From contig JANXBJ010000002.1 of the NCBI GenBank assembly GCA_025057645.1, positions 62,001 through 126,000 on the forward strand: 64,000 nt of DNA, written 5' to 3'. Shown piece after piece: positions 54,474 through 61,790 of this stretch. Source of the stretch: Anaerolineales bacterium (GTDB lineage: Bacteria > Chloroflexota > Anaerolineae > Anaerolineales > UBA4823). A program made the translations under genes and the position numbers. A model generated the notes under the pieces. That model saw nothing but the letters and a program-made list of their open reading frames with translations, did no database searches and was not told the origin of the DNA. Positions within the stretch are counted from its first letter, which is position 1. Every line of letters begins with the position of its first letter.

Positions 54474-54493
54474 CTTAAGGAGGCAGACCGGCC

Positions 54494-55456
54494 ATGAAGC
54501 ACGTCAATTGGAAGTTCGCCCTTGCCGTTCTCGTTCTCGTCTTCATCTTGCTCTACCCTTGGTTGGGTGCCTCAAGTTATACCAAACATCTCTTCATCCT
54601 TTTCTTCATCTGGTCAATCGTAGCTGCCAATTGGAATCTGATGATGGGCTATGCCGGGATCAATTCGTTAGGCAACATTGGTTTTATGGCGATTGGGGGT
54701 TATACCGCCGGCATCCTAGCCAAATCGCTCGGGGTGCCGCCGTTCTTGACGATCCCGATCGCCGGAATCGTTACTTCGGCTGTGGTCACCCTAGCTTTAG
54801 GGTTGCCCGCTCTGCGTTTGAGTGGCATTTACATCGCTTTGCTAACCCTGATCTTTGCCGATACTTTGCCTTCTTTGCTGACCCAAACGCGTGAGATCAC
54901 CGGCGGCGCAATGGGGCTGCACGAAATCCCTCCCTTTTACCCCGGGATGGATAAAACCGGGGCATATTACATCTGCTTTGTCTTCTTCCTGGTCGTGTTG
55001 TTCATTATCTATCGGATAGTTCACTCCCCTACGGGCATGGCTTTTGTGGCTTTGCGCGACTCAGAAAATTTCGCCTATTGTCTGGGGGTCAACAAATTTA
55101 GGGAGCGACTCAAAGTCTTTGCTCTTTCCTCGCTTCTGACCGGCGCTGCGGGTGGGATGTATGTGCACGCTTTGGGTGACATCTCACCCACGACTTTGGG
55201 GATCGAGCCTTTTCTTCTGACCATTGCCATGATCGAGCTGGGCGGGGTGGGCACTTTTTTAGGGCCGATTCTGGGTGCTGCGGTGATCGTCTTTGGCAAC
55301 GAGTTCTTGCGGCTGGCCGGAACGTTGCGCCTGACCTTGTTAGGTGCGCTGATTTGTACCATTATCCTTTTCTATCCCGGCGGCGTCATTCAGTTGTTTC
55401 ACACCATAGAGCATCGAGTTGAAAGACTGCTGAATCGAAAGACACCGACTACTTAG
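54494..55456 (+). CDS. livM: LIV-type ABC transporter permease, LivM type
   Basis: A 320-residue permease with about eight to nine helices. Landmarks are NWNLMMGYAGINSLGNIGFM, GLPALRLSGIYIALLTL, TGMAFVALRDSENFAYCLGV and GGVGTFLGPILGAAVI. The gene ends only 11 bases before the acetylpolyamine amidohydrolase-like gene, which ties the transporter to polyamine chemistry. Confidence 0.88.
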   Translation: MKHVNWKFALAVLVLVFILLYPWLGASSYTKHLFILFFIWSIVAANWNLMMGYAGINSLGNIGFMAIGGYTAGILAKSLGVPPFLTIPIAGIVTSAVVTLALGLPALRLSGIYIALLTLIFADTLPSLLTQTREITGGAMGLHEIPPFYPGMDKTGAYYICFVFFLVVLFIIYRIVHSPTGMAFVALRDSENFAYCLGVNKFRERLKVFALSSLLTGAAGGMYVHALGDISPTTLGIEPFLLTIAMIELGGVGTFLGPILGAAVIVFGNEFLRLAGTLRLTLLGALICTIILFYPGGVIQLFHTIEHRVERLLNRKTPTT

Positions 55457-55467
55457 GGGAGGGAAGA

Positions 55468-56541
55468 ATGCGCGTCTTCTATACCCCGCAATTAGAGGAA
55501 TTTCAGCCCCCATATCAAATCCATTTCGGTCGAGTGGTCGAAGCCTCCGAAGTTTCCGGCAGGGCGCGCTGCGTTGTGAAAGCCCTGCACGAGGCGGGAT
55601 TAGCTGAAATAGCAGAGCCGTGTCGCTTTCCCCTAGAGGCAATTGAGGCAGTGCACGCACCAGAGTACGTGCGTTTCCTACAAAACGCCAATCAAATGCC
55701 TTTCTTGGATCCCGAATCGGATGGAAAGCCCTTTGAGGTGATTTTTCCCACCGTTTTCCCCTATTCCGACCGCTGGCAGCAACGCGCATCGGCGGTGATG
55801 TCCCTGGCGAGTTTGTATTGCTTCGACACCTATACCCCGATCACCCCGCAGGTTTTTGAGGCCGCCCGCCTTTCGGCGGAATGTGCTCTGAGCGGTGCGG
55901 AAGCCCTTCTAAGTGGAGAACAAACCGTTTTTGCCGCTTGCCGTCCACCGGGGCATCACGCCACCCGCCGTCAGTGTGGAGGCTATTGTTATTTCAACAA
56001 CGCCGCGGTTGCGGCGCACCGTTTGTCTTGCGCCGGGCGAGTGGTGGTATTGGATGTGGATTTCCATCACGGGAACGGCACTCAGGAAATCTTTTACGCC
56101 AGTGACGCAGTCGGTTATATCTCGCTGCATGGGGATCCGGCGACAACTTATCCTTATTTCAGCGGCTATGCGGATGAGCTGGGTGAGGGAAAGGGCAGAG
56201 GCTATACTCGCAACTTCCCCTTGCCCCCGCAGACCGATGACCGAACCTACCTCAAAACCCTGGAAGAAGCTTTGAGCGCCCTGCGCCAAATGTCACCCCG
56301 CTTTCTCATCCTCTCGCTGGGTTTAGATGCGCACGGAGAAGATCCTTTGGCAAATTTGGCACTGACTACAGAGTGCTATGCCGCAATGGCGCAACGCATT
56401 GCCTATCTGGGGCTGCCTACCCTGATTGTTCTGGAAGGAGGGTATAACCTCAACCGTCTGGGCGAGTTAGCGGTCACTTTTTTCCGCGCTTGGGAAGAGA
56501 CCCGAAATTCGATTTCACCAGAAAAGGAGAAAAGCGTATGA
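55468..56541 (+). CDS. Histone-deacetylase-fold amidohydrolase, acetylpolyamine amidohydrolase-like
   Basis: A 357-residue zinc hydrolase. Active-site marks are RPPGHHATRRQCGGYCYFNN, zinc ligands in DVDFHHGNGT, and LGLDAHGEDPL for the second Asp. The start (MRVFYTPQLEEFQPPYQIHFGR is close to known acetylpolyamine hydrolases), the segment YPYFSGYADELGEGKGRGY, and the neighbours favour acetylpolyamines over acetoin-type substrates. It would release acetate and a free polyamine such as putrescine. Its stop codon overlaps the start of the next gene (ATGA), so translation is coupled. Confidence 0.8.
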   Translation: MRVFYTPQLEEFQPPYQIHFGRVVEASEVSGRARCVVKALHEAGLAEIAEPCRFPLEAIEAVHAPEYVRFLQNANQMPFLDPESDGKPFEVIFPTVFPYSDRWQQRASAVMSLASLYCFDTYTPITPQVFEAARLSAECALSGAEALLSGEQTVFAACRPPGHHATRRQCGGYCYFNNAAVAAHRLSCAGRVVVLDVDFHHGNGTQEIFYASDAVGYISLHGDPATTYPYFSGYADELGEGKGRGYTRNFPLPPQTDDRTYLKTLEEALSALRQMSPRFLILSLGLDAHGEDPLANLALTTECYAAMAQRIAYLGLPTLIVLEGGYNLNRLGELAVTFFRAWEETRNSISPEKEKSV

Positions 56542-57551
56542 GTCTACGGCATTTTATCGATACTCAGGACTATTCCAAACAGGAACTTTTGGATATTATT
56601 GAGTTGACGCGCAAGATCAAAGCTGCCGATAAGCAGGGTTGCACGCCCAAACTCCTGCAAGACGCCTCGCTAGCAATGATCTTTGAGGAACCCTCCACGC
56701 GCACCCGGGTTTCGTTTGAGGTCGCTATGACCGAGCTGGGTGGACACGCACTGTATCTCAAGCCGGGTGAAATCCATTTGGGGGTGCGAGAGTCGATGTA
56801 TGACACCGCAAAGGTTCTCTCGCGCATGTGTGATGCGATCTTTGCCCGCACTCTTAAGCACGAGACGATCACTGAACTGGCAAGATATGCCGAAGTGCCC
56901 GTGATCAATGGCCTGACAGATTACAATCATCCTACGCAAGTGGTTTGTGATGTGCTGACCATGATGGAGCACATGCCGCAGGGAAAGAGGTTGGAGGACT
57001 TGAAGGTTACCTTTATTGGGGATGCCACCAATGTGCTCTCCTCGCTCATGTTTATCTGCACCCGTATGGGGATGCACTTTACTCATGCTGCGCCGCGCAA
57101 ATATCAACCTCCGGAAGCTTGGTTGCAAATTGCCCGAGCCAACTGTGCCGAATCGGGCGGCAGTTTGACCATCACCGAAGACCCCGTTGAAGCAGTTCGC
57201 GAGGCGGATTTCATCTACACTGATTTGTGGTGGTGGATTGGGCAGGAGGATCAAATTCCCGAACGACGGGCGGCATTTATGCCCAAGTACCAGGTCAATC
57301 TGGACCTGTTCAACAGAGCCCCCTCGCACTGCAAGTTTATGCATTGCTTGCCGGCTTCGCGCGGTGTGGAGGCGACGGATGAGGTGATGGACCATCCGCG
57401 CTCAATCATTTTCGATCAGTCGGAAAACCGTTTGCATACCGAAAAGGGTTTGCTTGTGTATCTTCTCTATCCACGTCTCAAGCGTCCGTCTGAGGAACTC
57501 AAGGCCTACCATAAAGGGCAGATCGAGGCCTTCTTGCAAAATATCGTATGA
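56538..57551 (+). CDS. ptcA: Putrescine carbamoyltransferase-like (ornithine carbamoyltransferase family)
   Basis: A 337-residue carbamoyltransferase. Carbamoyl-phosphate site: EEPSTRTRVSFE (Ser53 onward) and HPTQVVCDVLTM; C-terminal FMHCLPASRG (His269). Where ornithine enzymes have a Ser-Met-Gly loop for the amino acid, this one reads YTDLWWWIGQE (about 227-237), so ornithine is unlikely. The segment PKYQVN and the tail ENRLHTEKGLLVYLL resemble putrescine carbamoyltransferase. With agmatine deiminase next door it would turn N-carbamoylputrescine and phosphate into putrescine and carbamoyl phosphate, a source of ATP through carbamate kinase (not in the window). Confidence 0.7.
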   Translation: MSLRHFIDTQDYSKQELLDIIELTRKIKAADKQGCTPKLLQDASLAMIFEEPSTRTRVSFEVAMTELGGHALYLKPGEIHLGVRESMYDTAKVLSRMCDAIFARTLKHETITELARYAEVPVINGLTDYNHPTQVVCDVLTMMEHMPQGKRLEDLKVTFIGDATNVLSSLMFICTRMGMHFTHAAPRKYQPPEAWLQIARANCAESGGSLTITEDPVEAVREADFIYTDLWWWIGQEDQIPERRAAFMPKYQVNLDLFNRAPSHCKFMHCLPASRGVEATDEVMDHPRSIIFDQSENRLHTEKGLLVYLLYPRLKRPSEELKAYHKGQIEAFLQNIV

Positions 57552-57726
57552 GATCGTCGATCCTTCGCCAAGGTTTGGATGACGTTTGGATTCGTTCTGC
57601 GCGGCTGTCTAGCTTGCTAGCTCAGGGCAAGGCTTCGAACGCCGGTATAGCCGTTGGGATCACAGGCCTCATTGCTTGCAAAACTGAAGAACGATGGCGT
57701 CCGTCCCTTACGAGCTTCACCCCCGG

Positions 57727-57749
57727 CCCCTTGCCCTTTGGGCAAGGGG
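57727..57749. repeat. Intergenic hairpin upstream of aguA
   Basis: Perfect 10-bp stem CCCCTTGCCC/GGGCAAGGGG with a 3-base loop inside 57552-57797, preceded by TTCACCCCCGG. It resembles the other C/T-rich intergenic palindromes (4548, 52043). The rest of the 246-base gap has no gene. Confidence 0.6.
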
Positions 57750-57797
57750 AGACAATCGCCCACTTCCCCACAAAAGGGTTAATGTAGAGGAGGCGAA

Positions 57798-58895
57798 ATG
57801 GTTTACACGCTACCTTCCACTCCCCGTCGAGATGGTTTCTACATGCCTGCCGAGTTTGCCCCGCATAAACAAACCTGGATGCTCTGGCCGGAACGTCCCG
57901 ATAATTGGCGGTTAGGGGCCAAGCCAGCGCAAAGGGCTTTTGTCGCTGTAGCCCAAGCGATTGCCCAGTTTGAACCGGTGGTGATGGGAGTCAATCCGCG
58001 TCAGTTTCTCAATGCGCGGGCTATGCTTCCGCCAGAAATTCGAGTGGTTGAGGTTTCCAACAATGACGCGTGGATGCGCGATGTCGGTCCTACTTTTGTG
58101 ATTGATGGCAAGGGGAATGTGCGCTTGGTGGATTGGAAGTTCAATGCTTGGGGAGGCATCAAAGAAGGCTTATATTTCCCATGGGACTTGGACGATCTGG
58201 TGCCGCGCAAAGTGGCGGAAATCGAAGGGATCGAGCGGTATGCTGCGCCTTTGGTATTGGAGGGAGGTTCGATTCACGTTGACGGCGAAGGTACCTTGCT
58301 GACCACTGAGCAGTGCCTGCTTAACCCGAATCGCAATCCGGAGTTGAGCAAAGAAGAGATCGAGACCTACCTCAAGGAATATACGGGAGTTGAATGCGTC
58401 CTGTGGCTGGGTGAAGGGGTGTATAACGATGAAACCAACGGGCATATAGACAACCTGGCTTGCTTCTTACGCCCCGGGGTGGTGGCTTTGACCTGGACGG
58501 ACGACCATAACGATCCGCAGTATCCGATTTCCAAAGATGCTTATGATCGCTTGTCTCACTTCAGGGACGCAAAAGGACGCTCCCTCGAAGTGGTCAAAAT
58601 TCACCAACCCAGCCCGGTGCTGATCACTGCTGAAGAGGCGGAAGGGGTGGATGCAGTGGAAGGCACTTTGCCGCGGCGGGCTGGGGACCGGATGGCAGCC
58701 TCGTATATTAACTTCTATTTTTGCAACGGCGGAGCGATTGTCCCCCTCTTCGGCGATCCCTATGACCAGTTGGCTCTCGAAACCTTGCAACGCCACCTCC
58801 CCGATCGGCGGGTTATCGGCATCCCGGCTCGTGAGATATTATTAGGCGGGGGGAATATTCACTGCATCACGCAGCAGCAACCCTTGGGAGGATAA
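57798..58895 (+). CDS. aguA: Agmatine deiminase
   Basis: Converts agmatine to N-carbamoylputrescine and ammonia. At 365 residues it has the normal length and motifs: start [68 protein letters not shown], and the catalytic cysteine in [13 protein letters not shown] (Cys356). RBS: GAGGAGG before the ATG at 57798. It completes the polyamine set with ptcA and the deacetylase, though a 246-base gap with a hairpin separates it from ptcA. Confidence 0.95.
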   Translation: MVYTLPSTPRRDGFYMPAEFAPHKQTWMLWPERPDNWRLGAKPAQRAFVAVAQAIAQFEPVVMGVNPRQFLNARAMLPPEIRVVEVSNNDAWMRDVGPTFVIDGKGNVRLVDWKFNAWGGIKEGLYFPWDLDDLVPRKVAEIEGIERYAAPLVLEGGSIHVDGEGTLLTTEQCLLNPNRNPELSKEEIETYLKEYTGVECVLWLGEGVYNDETNGHIDNLACFLRPGVVALTWTDDHNDPQYPISKDAYDRLSHFRDAKGRSLEVVKIHQPSPVLITAEEAEGVDAVEGTLPRRAGDRMAASYINFYFCNGGAIVPLFGDPYDQLALETLQRHLPDRRVIGIPAREILLGGGNIHCITQQQPLGG

Positions 58896-58903
58896 GCGCA
58901 TCC

Positions 58904-59887
58904 TTAGGGAACCAATGCGGCTGCCCCGAGAATTCCGATATCTTTCCCTAATTGAGTGACAGTGATGAAGTCGGGCTCTGACAGATGGCGGGAAACCCAA
59001 CTCTCCTCGGAGAGTTGCTTGATAACGTGCATGAGATTTTCAAAAAATAGAGGGGTTGAGTACACTACCCCCCCTCCGAGAACAATTCGTTGTGGATCGT
59101 AGGCCAGGGCGAGGAATTGAATGGCGTTAGCCAAGAAACGGCTCACTTCATCAACGGTTTCCCGAGCCGCATTGTCACCGGCAGACGCAGCTTCGTATAC
59201 CTCTTTTGGACTTAATAGGTGGTTCTCAGCGACGAATTCTGCTAGGGAAGTTTTACGACTGCGGTTTTTTTTCTCTTGAAACTTCCTTACGATCGCCGGT
59301 CCTGATATGAGTGCTTCAAGACAGCCTCGCCCACCGCACTGACATCTGGGGCCATGGATATCGACAACCGCATGACCGATTTCGCCCGCTATGTTATGTT
59401 GCCCCCTATGGATTTTGCCGTTCAGTACGATCGCCGCAGCTACCCCTGTACCTATGTTGAGATAAATCAGGCTTTCTACCCCCTTGCTTTTCCCGTAGCG
59501 TATTTCTCCTAGAGCTGCAGCCTTGACGTCGTTTTCGATCACACAGGGAAGGCCAACGCGCTTCTGGATTTCATCCTTGACGAACACGTTTTCCCACCGG
59601 AGATTCACCGAGGCGATCCCGATGCCTCGATGCGGATCTACCAACCCGGGAATTCCAAGTCCGATTCCCCTAATTTCGGCGCTCTTTATGTTTTCCTTGT
59701 TCAGGATTTCAAGGATTAGTTCCGCAATTGAGTCTAGTGTTGCTTCCGGACTGAGTATGTTCGTGGGTCGAGTCTGGCACCCTCGTAAATGACCTTCCTC
59801 ATCGACCAAAGCCGCTGCAATTTTTGTCCCCCCTACATCCACTCCGACAACTATTGGCTTTTGCGATCCTATGTCTGAACGATGCAT
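58904..59887 (-). CDS. ROK-family sugar kinase
   Basis: A 327-residue ROK protein without an N-terminal helix-turn-helix, so a kinase rather than a repressor. ATP loop VVGVDVGGTKIAAALVDEEG, catalytic Asp in ENDVKAAALGE, GTGVAAAIV, and the zinc motif CQCGGRGCLEALISG. Glucose and N-acetyl-amino sugars are usual substrates; the choice is not visible. It is the last gene of a minus-strand cluster with an oxidoreductase, an amidotransferase-like protein and a DUF5107 protein. Confidence 0.9.
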   Translation of the reverse strand: MHRSDIGSQKPIVVGVDVGGTKIAAALVDEEGHLRGCQTRPTNILSPEATLDSIAELILEILNKENIKSAEIRGIGLGIPGLVDPHRGIGIASVNLRWENVFVKDEIQKRVGLPCVIENDVKAAALGEIRYGKSKGVESLIYLNIGTGVAAAIVLNGKIHRGQHNIAGEIGHAVVDIHGPRCQCGGRGCLEALISGPAIVRKFQEKKNRSRKTSLAEFVAENHLLSPKEVYEAASAGDNAARETVDEVSRFLANAIQFLALAYDPQRIVLGGGVVYSTPLFFENLMHVIKQLSEESWVSRHLSEPDFITVTQLGKDIGILGAAALVP

Positions 59888-59922
59888 CCGTTAGAAGGTT
59901 CCCTCCCCTTGGGGTAGGCAAT

Positions 59923-60972
59923 TTATGCCTTGAATAACTCTATTTCCACGATTGAATGATCAACGATTGATTTTTCGGCAGCTAAAACAATCTCTAGGAC
60001 ACGCAATCCATCTTCACCGCGCACCAGGGGTTGTTTATCTTCAGAGATGCAACTGAAGAAATGCTCCACTTCTAATTTTACCGCACCAGCCAGTCTGTCA
60101 TGAACAAGTGGCCAATGACGGGTGTCTGGAAGCATCCACCCTTCCATCCCGACTCCGAAGAGGTTCATTGGGGTAAAATCTAAGCTGAGATTGCCATGGG
60201 TGCCGATTACATTCATCCGCACATCCCCGAATCCACCCCAACTGGATGGCTTGCTCCATCTTGCCCAACTCTCTGGTAGGCACCATCCAACCTCATGGAT
60301 GCCAAGAGCTCCGTCTTCAAACTCGATCATCACCCAAGCCGAGTCGTAGGTACCGAGCAGTTCAGAGACTCTTCCATATAAGGCGCGAGCATAGACGGAC
60401 TTAGCCGGGACAGGGTGATACCACAGCATTTGATCGATATCGTGAACGCCGATATAGGTGAGAGGAGTCACCCGGCCATTTAGTCTCTTCGCTTCATTGA
60501 TGGAGGTAATCCTGCGTGCGTACATGGAAAGCAGCTTACCAATACTGCCCTCTCGAATTGCCGAGTGGATTAAGGCATAGCTTGCTTCAAACCTCAAGAT
60601 ATGGCCGAGCATTAGCTTAATGCCTGCCCGGTTGCTGGCCTCAATAATCTGGACGGCATCCTGAAGAGTAGTTGCAATCGGCTTCTCTAAAAAGATATGA
60701 CACCCGGCATTTGCGGCGCAGAGAGAGGGGGCGAGGTGATCGAATTCAGGGGTGGCAATAAGGACTGCGTCAGGGCGGTGGTTCGATAGCATCTCTTCGT
60801 AACTACCGTAAGCTTGGCCTCCGTATCGAGTAGCTAGACGCTTGGCTCGCTCTACCTCTAGATCCGAGGCCGCAACAAAGCGGGTGTAGGGTAGCTCGCT
60901 GGCTGCTCTGCTCAGTAAGCTGCCCATGAATCCGCTACCGATAACTGCAAATGTAATTTCTCTCATTGGCAT
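59923..60972 (-). CDS. Gfo/Idh/MocA-family oxidoreductase
   Basis: A 349-residue NAD(P)-dependent sugar or cyclitol dehydrogenase. The Rossmann start FAVIGSGFMGSLLSRAA, then FLEKPIATT with the conserved Glu-Lys-Pro, and a C-terminal catalytic domain with VHDIDQMLWYH. Family members act on inositol, scyllo-inosose, sugars and N-acetyl-sugars. The substrate is unknown. The ATG at 60972 is used; an in-frame ATG at 60966 is equally possible. It lies 12 bases after the preceding gene. Confidence 0.85.
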   Translation of the reverse strand: MPMREITFAVIGSGFMGSLLSRAASELPYTRFVAASDLEVERAKRLATRYGGQAYGSYEEMLSNHRPDAVLIATPEFDHLAPSLCAANAGCHIFLEKPIATTLQDAVQIIEASNRAGIKLMLGHILRFEASYALIHSAIREGSIGKLLSMYARRITSINEAKRLNGRVTPLTYIGVHDIDQMLWYHPVPAKSVYARALYGRVSELLGTYDSAWVMIEFEDGALGIHEVGWCLPESWARWSKPSSWGGFGDVRMNVIGTHGNLSLDFTPMNLFGVGMEGWMLPDTRHWPLVHDRLAGAVKLEVEHFFSCISEDKQPLVRGEDGLRVLEIVLAAEKSIVDHSIVEIELFKA

Positions 60973-60984
60973 GAATCTTGGAAA

Positions 60985-61755
60985 CTATTCTCCTGCGAGC
61001 CACTGAACTGCTTGACGCCAGAACTGTCCATAATATTCCCAAGGTTGGAAATATTCTGCCCAGTGGGGGCTACAATCGCTTGCAAAGGCCATGGCGCGTC
61101 CTTTTCCAAATTCCCAAGTTACAATCAGGGGGGATTCGTCTTCGCCTTCCCCGATGGTAGCTAATACCTCGGCACCTTCTTTAGGAAAAATCCGGTTATA
61201 ACCCTCGAAGACGGGGCAGTCGTCCCATGGGATTCCTTTTAGGATCGGATGATCGGGTTTGTGGATGTGAACCCTAACCCCTTCTGGTGTTTCTACACGG
61301 TCATCCATTCCTTTCATGCAAGTAACCGGCAAGGCTTCTTCAACAGGGGTGTTGTAATATCCACCGTGCCCAAAGCGACCACTAAAGGACGACCAGCCGC
61401 CAATCATCAATAGCCCGCCTCCGTTGCGGGTGAATTCGCGGATCGCTTTCAATCGGTTCGTGCGCGGTAGAGGAGTACCCGGTATCCAGAAAGGATATAG
61501 AGCGAGAACCTCGCACTCACAATCGCTAAGGATCAGTACATCGTATTCAGACAATCCTTCCACTGTGCGCGGGAACTCAGAGATTGCTTGCTCGTTTGTC
61601 ATGTGGGTAACTTCAATCCCGCCCTTTTTGAGGGCATCAATTAGGGGTTGCCCCCAAATGTGGTGGGAGAACCCCTTGACCTCTAAGTTGAAAGGGGAAG
61701 CTACGAACAAGGGGCCGATCTTCGAACACGCATCTCCGGCATAGAGGACTTTCAT
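60985..61755 (-). CDS. Glutamine-amidotransferase-like protein (DUF1355/ThuA-like)
   Basis: A 256-residue cytoplasmic protein with a class I glutamine amidotransferase-like fold: MKVLYAGDACSKIG, YDVLILSDCECEVLAL, FTRNGGGLLMIGGWSSFSGR, PDHPILKGIPWDDCP, WEFGKGRAMAFASDCSPHW. It resembles the DUF1355 and ThuA-like proteins in carbohydrate-use clusters, whose activity is mostly undefined. It sits in the minus-strand cluster between the oxidoreductase and the DUF5107 gene. Confidence 0.7.
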   Translation of the reverse strand: MKVLYAGDACSKIGPLFVASPFNLEVKGFSHHIWGQPLIDALKKGGIEVTHMTNEQAISEFPRTVEGLSEYDVLILSDCECEVLALYPFWIPGTPLPRTNRLKAIREFTRNGGGLLMIGGWSSFSGRFGHGGYYNTPVEEALPVTCMKGMDDRVETPEGVRVHIHKPDHPILKGIPWDDCPVFEGYNRIFPKEGAEVLATIGEGEDESPLIVTWEFGKGRAMAFASDCSPHWAEYFQPWEYYGQFWRQAVQWLAGE

Positions 61756-61790
61756 GTTTTCACCTCCGCAATGGAAGAATTTGGGTATTG

